Shown: positions 6,719 through 9,375 of the stretch, piece after piece
Layout of the letters: each line of letters starts with the position of its first letter
Numbering within the stretch: the stretch's first letter is position 1
From: Acidobacteriaceae bacterium
GTDB taxonomy: Bacteria > Acidobacteriota > Terriglobia > Terriglobales > Acidobacteriaceae
Direction of reading: 5' to 3'
Assembly: GCA_003162495.1 (NCBI GenBank)
Contig: PMOF01000142.1
Location: forward strand, 1-9,375
DNA length: 9,375 nt
Notes under the pieces: model-generated
What the model was told of the DNA's origin: nothing
Database searches by the model: none
What the model saw: only the letters and a program-made list of their open reading frames with translations
Program-made: the position numbers and the translations under genes

Positions 6719-8067
6719 TATGCCTCCACCAGCCCGGCCGCCAGCACTTTGGCCGCGGTGTCAATGTGTGCGCGGGTGATTAACTCGGTTGCGCACCACA
6801 GCGTTGCATTCTCTAACTCGGGATACCAACGGCTCAGTTCGAGGCCGCCGATGATTTTTTCATCCAGCAGGCGCGGGCTCCACTGCGACGGCTCTTCGAC
6901 GGTGCTCAGCACGAACTCATGAAAGCGGGGCGCACCGGTGAAGAGAAGCTTGGCGCCGGGTTGCGCGGCCAGCGCTTCGGCGGCAAAGGCCGCTTTGGCC
7001 AGATTATGCTCGGCTAACTCGCGAATGCCTTCTTTGCCATACACAGTCAGGAAAATGGTGGCCATCAGCGCGACCAATGCTTGATTGGTGCAGATGTTCG
7101 ACGTAGCCTTTTCGCGGCGAATATGCTGCTCGCGGGTGGAAAGCGTAAGGACGAAGCCACGATATCCATTCGAGTCGAAAGTCTGGCCGACAAGGCGCCC
7201 GGGCATCTGCCGCAGGTACTTTTCCTTGGCCGCGATGACACCGCAATAAGGGCCGCCATAGCTCAGCGCCACGCCAAACGATTGTGCTTCCATGCTCACA
7301 ATGTCGGCCTCGATGGGCGGCCGGACGACGCCGAGCGAGACCGCCTCAGCGATGGAAACAATGAGCAGCGCGCCTTTGGCGTGTGCGATGGCGGCGATGG
7401 CGGGAATGTCTTCAATGACACCGAAGAAGTTGGGGCTCTGCACCAGCACAGCGGCGGTTTCGCTGGTGATCTGTGCGTCAAGGGCGGCCAGATCCACGCG
7501 GCCGGTTTCCTGGTCATAGCCTGCAAGCGTTGAGGGCAGGCCCTGGTGCTTCGCGTAAGTGGCCAGCACCTCGCGGTATTCCGGATGGACAGTGCGGGCA
7601 ACGACAGCCTTGTGGCGTCCAGTCACACGAACGGCCATCATCACCGCTTCGGCCGCACCGGTCGACCCGTCGTACATGCTGGCGTTGGCCACGTCCATGC
7701 CGGTGAGCTCGGCAATCATGGTCTGGAATTCAAAGATGGCCTGCAATGTGCCCTGCGTGATCTCCGGCTGGTAGGGCGTGTAGCTGGTCAAGAACTCGCC
7801 GCGCTGCACCAGCGTGTCGATGATCACGGGACGATAGTGGCTGTAAGCTCCGGCGCCCAGAAAGCTGGCGTAGCCGGTGGAGTTTTTTGCCGCGGCAGCG
7901 CGGAAGTAGTCGATGATTTCGCTCTCCGCCTGTTGGCGCGGCACGTCGAGGTCGCGATCGAGCCGGTACTCGGCGGGAATCACCTCGAAGAGCGAGTCGA
8001 TGGAGCGCGCGCCGATTTCAGCGAGCATTTGTTTCCGTTCGGCGGGCGATTTGGGTAGGTAGCGCAT
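6718..8067 (-). CDS. gcvPA: Glycine dehydrogenase (decarboxylating) subunit 1
   Basis: 449 residues, normal for the N-terminal half of the split P-protein; it pairs with GcvPB to form the active glycine decarboxylase. Visible marks: [15 protein letters not shown] at the start, [12 protein letters not shown] (69-80), [16 protein letters not shown] (94-109), [14 protein letters not shown] (128-141), a YGGPYCGV segment and a C-terminal [18 protein letters not shown] block. It lacks the PLP Lys, as expected, since that residue is in GcvPB. ATG 8067 has AAAGGA about 4 nt upstream. In the usual arrangement gcvH immediately precedes it; here a four-helix-bundle gene with inverted heptad repeats sits in between and ends 24 bp before this start, leaving the ribosome-binding site intact. 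Confidence 0.97.
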   Translation of the reverse strand: MRYLPKSPAERKQMLAEIGARSIDSLFEVIPAEYRLDRDLDVPRQQAESEIIDYFRAAAAKNSTGYASFLGAGAYSHYRPVIIDTLVQRGEFLTSYTPYQPEITQGTLQAIFEFQTMIAELTGMDVANASMYDGSTGAAEAVMMAVRVTGRHKAVVARTVHPEYREVLATYAKHQGLPSTLAGYDQETGRVDLAALDAQITSETAAVLVQSPNFFGVIEDIPAIAAIAHAKGALLIVSIAEAVSLGVVRPPIEADIVSMEAQSFGVALSYGGPYCGVIAAKEKYLRQMPGRLVGQTFDSNGYRGFVLTLSTREQHIRREKATSNICTNQALVALMATIFLTVYGKEGIRELAEHNLAKAAFAAEALAAQPGAKLLFTGAPRFHEFVLSTVEEPSQWSPRLLDEKIIGGLELSRWYPELENATLWCATELITRAHIDTAAKVLAAGLVEA

Positions 8068-8086
8068 GGTTTCCTTTGCAAAGAAC

Positions 8087-8136
8087 GGGAACTAAGGATG
8101 GACTTGGGACTTGGGACTAGGGACCAGGGACTTGGG
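8087..8136 (+). repeat. Left arm of inverted heptad array
   Basis: Reading on the + strand from 8099: TGGACTT, GGGACTT, GGGACTA, GGGACCA, GGGACTT, GGG. A degenerate outer unit GGGAACTAA lies at 8087-8095. The arm encodes, on the minus strand, the last residues of the four-helix-bundle protein (PKSLVPSPKSQVHP) and its TAG stop (8092-8094). Confidence 0.88.
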
Positions 8137-8487
8137 CCGCAACGACTTCATCAACGCTCCTAACATACGGCCCACTTCGCTGCACAGTTCTTCTGTCGTT
8201 TGGAGCATTTGCTTCGAGCCAACGCCCAGTGCTTTTGAAATGACAATTTGTGTCTCAACTTCGGAATTGGATCCGCGAGCGTGTCCCAGGAATTGAATAT
8301 ATTCTCCCTTGGTTGAGCGGCCATATCCCTCCGCGATATTGCTGGCAACGGACACTGCTGCTCTGCGCAGCTGATTCGTCAGACCGAATCGCTCGGAATC
8401 CGGGAAAGAAGAAGTGAGCTTATAGACAGCCAGCGTCAAATCGATGGAGCGCTCCCAAACGACGAGATTCCTGAACGATTCGCCCAA
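8092..8487 (-). CDS. Four-helix-bundle protein (23S rRNA intervening-sequence protein family)
   Basis: 131 residues starting at TTG 8487. The match to the family is clear along its length: FRNLVVWERSIDLTLAVYKLT (6-26), FPDSERFGLTNQLRRAAVSVASNIAEGYGR (28-57 in two segments), EYIQFLGHARGSNSEVETQIVIS (62-84). These are four amphipathic helices with the LRRAAVSVxxNIAEG signature. Structures in this family are oligomeric helical bundles, and relatives include ORFs in 23S rRNA intervening sequences and Avd accessory proteins of diversity-generating retroelements. A biochemical role is not established. The last 15 or so residues (Pro/Ser/Lys-rich) are encoded by the left heptad array and lie outside the fold. 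It sits in the gcv operon, in the same direction, 16 bp beyond the right arm. No link to glycine metabolism is expected. Confidence 0.92.
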   Translation of the reverse strand: MGESFRNLVVWERSIDLTLAVYKLTSSFPDSERFGLTNQLRRAAVSVASNIAEGYGRSTKGEYIQFLGHARGSNSEVETQIVISKALGVGSKQMLQTTEELCSEVGRMLGALMKSLRPKSLVPSPKSQVHP

Positions 8488-8492
8488 GGTTC

Positions 8493-8499
8493 CCTCCTT
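8493..8499 (-). promoter_or_regulatory. Strong Shine-Dalgarno for a TTG start
   Basis: AAGGAGG on the minus strand, 5 nt before TTG 8487, fixes this start. The next in-frame Met would remove most of the fold. The site lies just inside the right heptad arm, at the base of any hairpin the two arms form. Confidence 0.8.
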
Positions 8500-8503
8500 T
8501 CCT

Positions 8504-8550
8504 CCCAGTCCCTGGTCCCTAGTCCCTAGTCCCTAGTTCCTAAGTCCCTA
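8504..8550 (-). repeat. Right arm of inverted heptad array
   Basis: Reading on the minus strand from 8550 inward: GGGACTTA, GGAACTA, GGGACTA, GGGACTA, GGGACCA, GGGACT, GGG, after the initial TA. The inner part matches the left arm in the same unit order, including the single ACC variant, with one base missing. The gcvH stop codon TAG (8548-8550) is the outer edge of this arm. Confidence 0.88.
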
Positions 8551-8937
8551 GCCTTTCGTTTCTTCCGCGATGAACGCTTCATAAGCGGCAGCGTCCAGCA
8601 AGGCATCGAACTGCGACCGGTCGGCGAGTTCCACTTTGATGATCCACGCTTCGTGAGCGGATTCATTGATTTTGTCGGGCGAGGTTTTCAGCTCCTCATT
8701 CACGGCGGTCACAGTGCCGGTCACAGGCGAGTAGAGGTCGCTGACCGCCTTCACGCTCTCAACCGACCCGAAAGTGGCGTGCGCGGTCACCGCGTCGCCG
8801 ACCTTGGGCGCGTCCACATAGACAATGTCGCCCAGGGAGTTCTGCGCGTAATCGGTAATGCCCACGGTGCCAATGGAGCCTTCGAGCGAAATCCATTCAT
8901 GTTCGCGGGTGTATCGGTAGTTGGTGGGGTAGGCCAT
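8548..8937 (-). CDS. gcvH: Glycine cleavage system H protein
   Basis: 129 residues, normal length. A small lipoylated carrier that shuttles the aminomethyl group from the P-protein to GcvT and its reduced lipoyl arm to lipoamide dehydrogenase. The lipoylation site is Lys63 in FGSVESVKAVSDLYSP. Other marks are YTREHEWI (9-16), GITDYAQNSLGDIVYVD (26-42), VTGTVTAVNEEL and a C-terminal AYEAFIAEE. AGGAG lies about 8 nt upstream of ATG 8937. The coding part is intact, but its TAG stop is the first codon of the heptad array that bounds the downstream element. It is the first gene of the leftward cluster. gcvT, often next to it, is absent here. Confidence 0.97.
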   Translation of the reverse strand: MAYPTNYRYTREHEWISLEGSIGTVGITDYAQNSLGDIVYVDAPKVGDAVTAHATFGSVESVKAVSDLYSPVTGTVTAVNEELKTSPDKINESAHEAWIIKVELADRSQFDALLDAAAYEAFIAEETKG

Positions 8938-8950
8938 TGCGTCCTCTCCT

Positions 8951-9005
8951 TGAAGTAGTAGTTTACTTCAGCAGGTCGGCCACCCTGGCCGGGCGAGTCT
9001 CCCGG
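8951..9005 (-). promoter_or_regulatory. Structured gcvH leader (three small hairpins)
   Basis: In the 140-bp gap upstream of gcvH there are three consecutive inverted repeats: TGAAGTA-6 nt-TACTTCA (8951-8970, directly abutting the gcvH AAGGAG), GGCCA-CCC-TGGCC (8978-8990) and CCGGG-7 nt-CCCGG (8989-9005; overlapping the previous one by 2 bp, so the two are alternatives). They could be operator sites or leader structure. It does not match the glycine riboswitch core. No clear promoter hexamers were found in the gap. Confidence 0.3.
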
Positions 9006-9077
9006 TCCATTCGCCATGCCATGCCCCGGATGCGTTAGGATATTCGCTGATTCGCATCGTACAAGGAGGCCTTGGCT

Positions 9078-9350
9078 ATGCCTAAGTTCGTGATCGAGAG
9101 AGAGATTCCCGAAGCCGGTAAACTGTCACCGGGGCAGTTGCAGGCAATCTCGCAGACATCCTGCGGCGTTCTGCGCGAAATGGGACCGCAGATTCAGTGG
9201 GTTCAGAGCTACGTGACCGACGACAAGATCTACTGCATTTACATTGCCCCCGATGAAGATGCGGTGCGCAAACACGCCCAGAAGGGCGGTTTCCCGGCCA
9301 ACAAGGTCTCGCGCATTCGATCGATGATCGACCCCACCACGGCCGAGTAG
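9078..9350 (+). CDS. DUF4242 family small protein (SCO4226-like ferredoxin-fold)
   Basis: 90-residue cytoplasmic protein, nearly all one domain: MPKFVIEREIP at the start, LSPGQLQAIS, GPQIQWVQSYVTDDKIYCIYIAPDE in the middle, RKHAQKGGFPANKV (64-77) and IDPTTAE at the end. This is the DUF4242 family, which includes the nickel-binding Streptomyces protein SCO4226. Whether this one binds metal cannot be told; His66 and Cys29/Cys53 are possible ligands. The start at ATG 9078 is chosen because AAGGAGG (9063-9069) lies 8 nt upstream; the in-frame TTG at 9072 is too close to it. It is divergent from gcvH. The last 25 bp of the window hold nothing recognisable. Confidence 0.85.
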   Translation: MPKFVIEREIPEAGKLSPGQLQAISQTSCGVLREMGPQIQWVQSYVTDDKIYCIYIAPDEDAVRKHAQKGGFPANKVSRIRSMIDPTTAE

Positions 9351-9375
9351 CGTCGCGATCAATCAGCCGCATTCG

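Larger units (their letters stand above)
8087..8550. mobile_element. Putative repeat-bounded element carrying a four-helix-bundle gene
   Basis: A 464-bp block wedged between gcvH and gcvPA, two genes normally adjacent. Its ends are inverted arrays of a GGGACTA-like heptad (8087-8136 and 8504-8550), and its only gene encodes a four-helix-bundle protein. No transposase, recombinase or target-site duplication is visible. The mobile interpretation is inference from the interrupted operon, the matching inverted ends and the family's known association with intervening sequences in 23S rRNA genes. Alternatively it is a long-resident operon component with repeat-derived flanks. Confidence 0.5.

Noticed and set aside
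5123..8067. gcvP broken by a frameshift into two pieces
   Set aside because: Both parts have the normal lengths and termini of the natural GcvPA/GcvPB split form, with a TAATG junction and a ribosome-binding site.
8087..8550. Heptad arrays as a CRISPR or as a real 23S rRNA intervening sequence
   Set aside because: The units are contiguous 7-mers without spacers, and there is no rRNA sequence around them; the neighbours are gcvH and gcvPA.
8938..9077. Glycine riboswitch upstream of gcvH
   Set aside because: Such riboswitches are common before gcv genes, but I find no GCCGAAGG-type core or paired aptamers in this 140-bp gap, only small inverted repeats.

Overview
The window looks like a chromosomal segment of a GC-rich Gram-negative bacterium, most probably an Acidobacteriota member. 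That assignment is inference. It rests on the split (two-subunit) glycine dehydrogenase, a zinc-ribbon/sigma-region-4 regulator pair and an HTH/LexA-like regulator of types I associate with acidobacterial genomes, and a repeat-flanked four-helix-bundle gene. There is no rRNA, tRNA, CRISPR array or transposase.

Layout. (1) 1-285 (+): the 3' end of tgt, carrying the catalytic Asp motif and the zinc site. (2) 301-1416 (-): a secreted HSL-type esterase/lipase convergent with tgt. (3) 1603-1633: a perfect 13-bp hairpin that ends the next leftward unit. (4) 1660-2399 (-): two translationally coupled small regulators, a zinc-ribbon/AT-hook protein followed by a sigma-region-4-only HTH protein. (5) 2400-2927: a 528-bp divergent control region with a good leftward promoter and a palindrome at its edge. 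(6) 2928-3632 (+): an HTH regulator with a LexA/S24-like C-terminal domain that seems to lack the Ser/Lys dyad. (7) 3629-5014 (-): dnaB, whose stop codon overlaps that of the HTH gene. (8) 5123-8937 (-): a glycine cleavage cluster in the order gcvH, four-helix-bundle gene, gcvPA, gcvPB. (9) 9078-9350 (+): a DUF4242 small protein divergent from gcvH.

The genes of the glycine cleavage cluster work together. GcvPA and GcvPB form the PLP-dependent P-protein that decarboxylates glycine and passes the aminomethyl group to the lipoyl arm of GcvH. gcvT and lpd are not in the window, so they must be encoded elsewhere. gcvPA and gcvPB share one base (TAATG) and are surely coupled.

The most unusual item is the 0.46-kb block between gcvH and gcvPA (about 8087-8550). 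It is a four-helix-bundle (23S rRNA intervening-sequence protein family) gene bracketed by inverted arrays of a GGGACTA-like heptad. The variant heptads occur in the same order in both arms. The arms supply the gcvH stop codon and the C-terminal tail of the inner gene. The whole looks like a small mobile or RNA-folding element inserted exactly at the end of gcvH. A second item of interest is the regulatory locus at 1603-3632.
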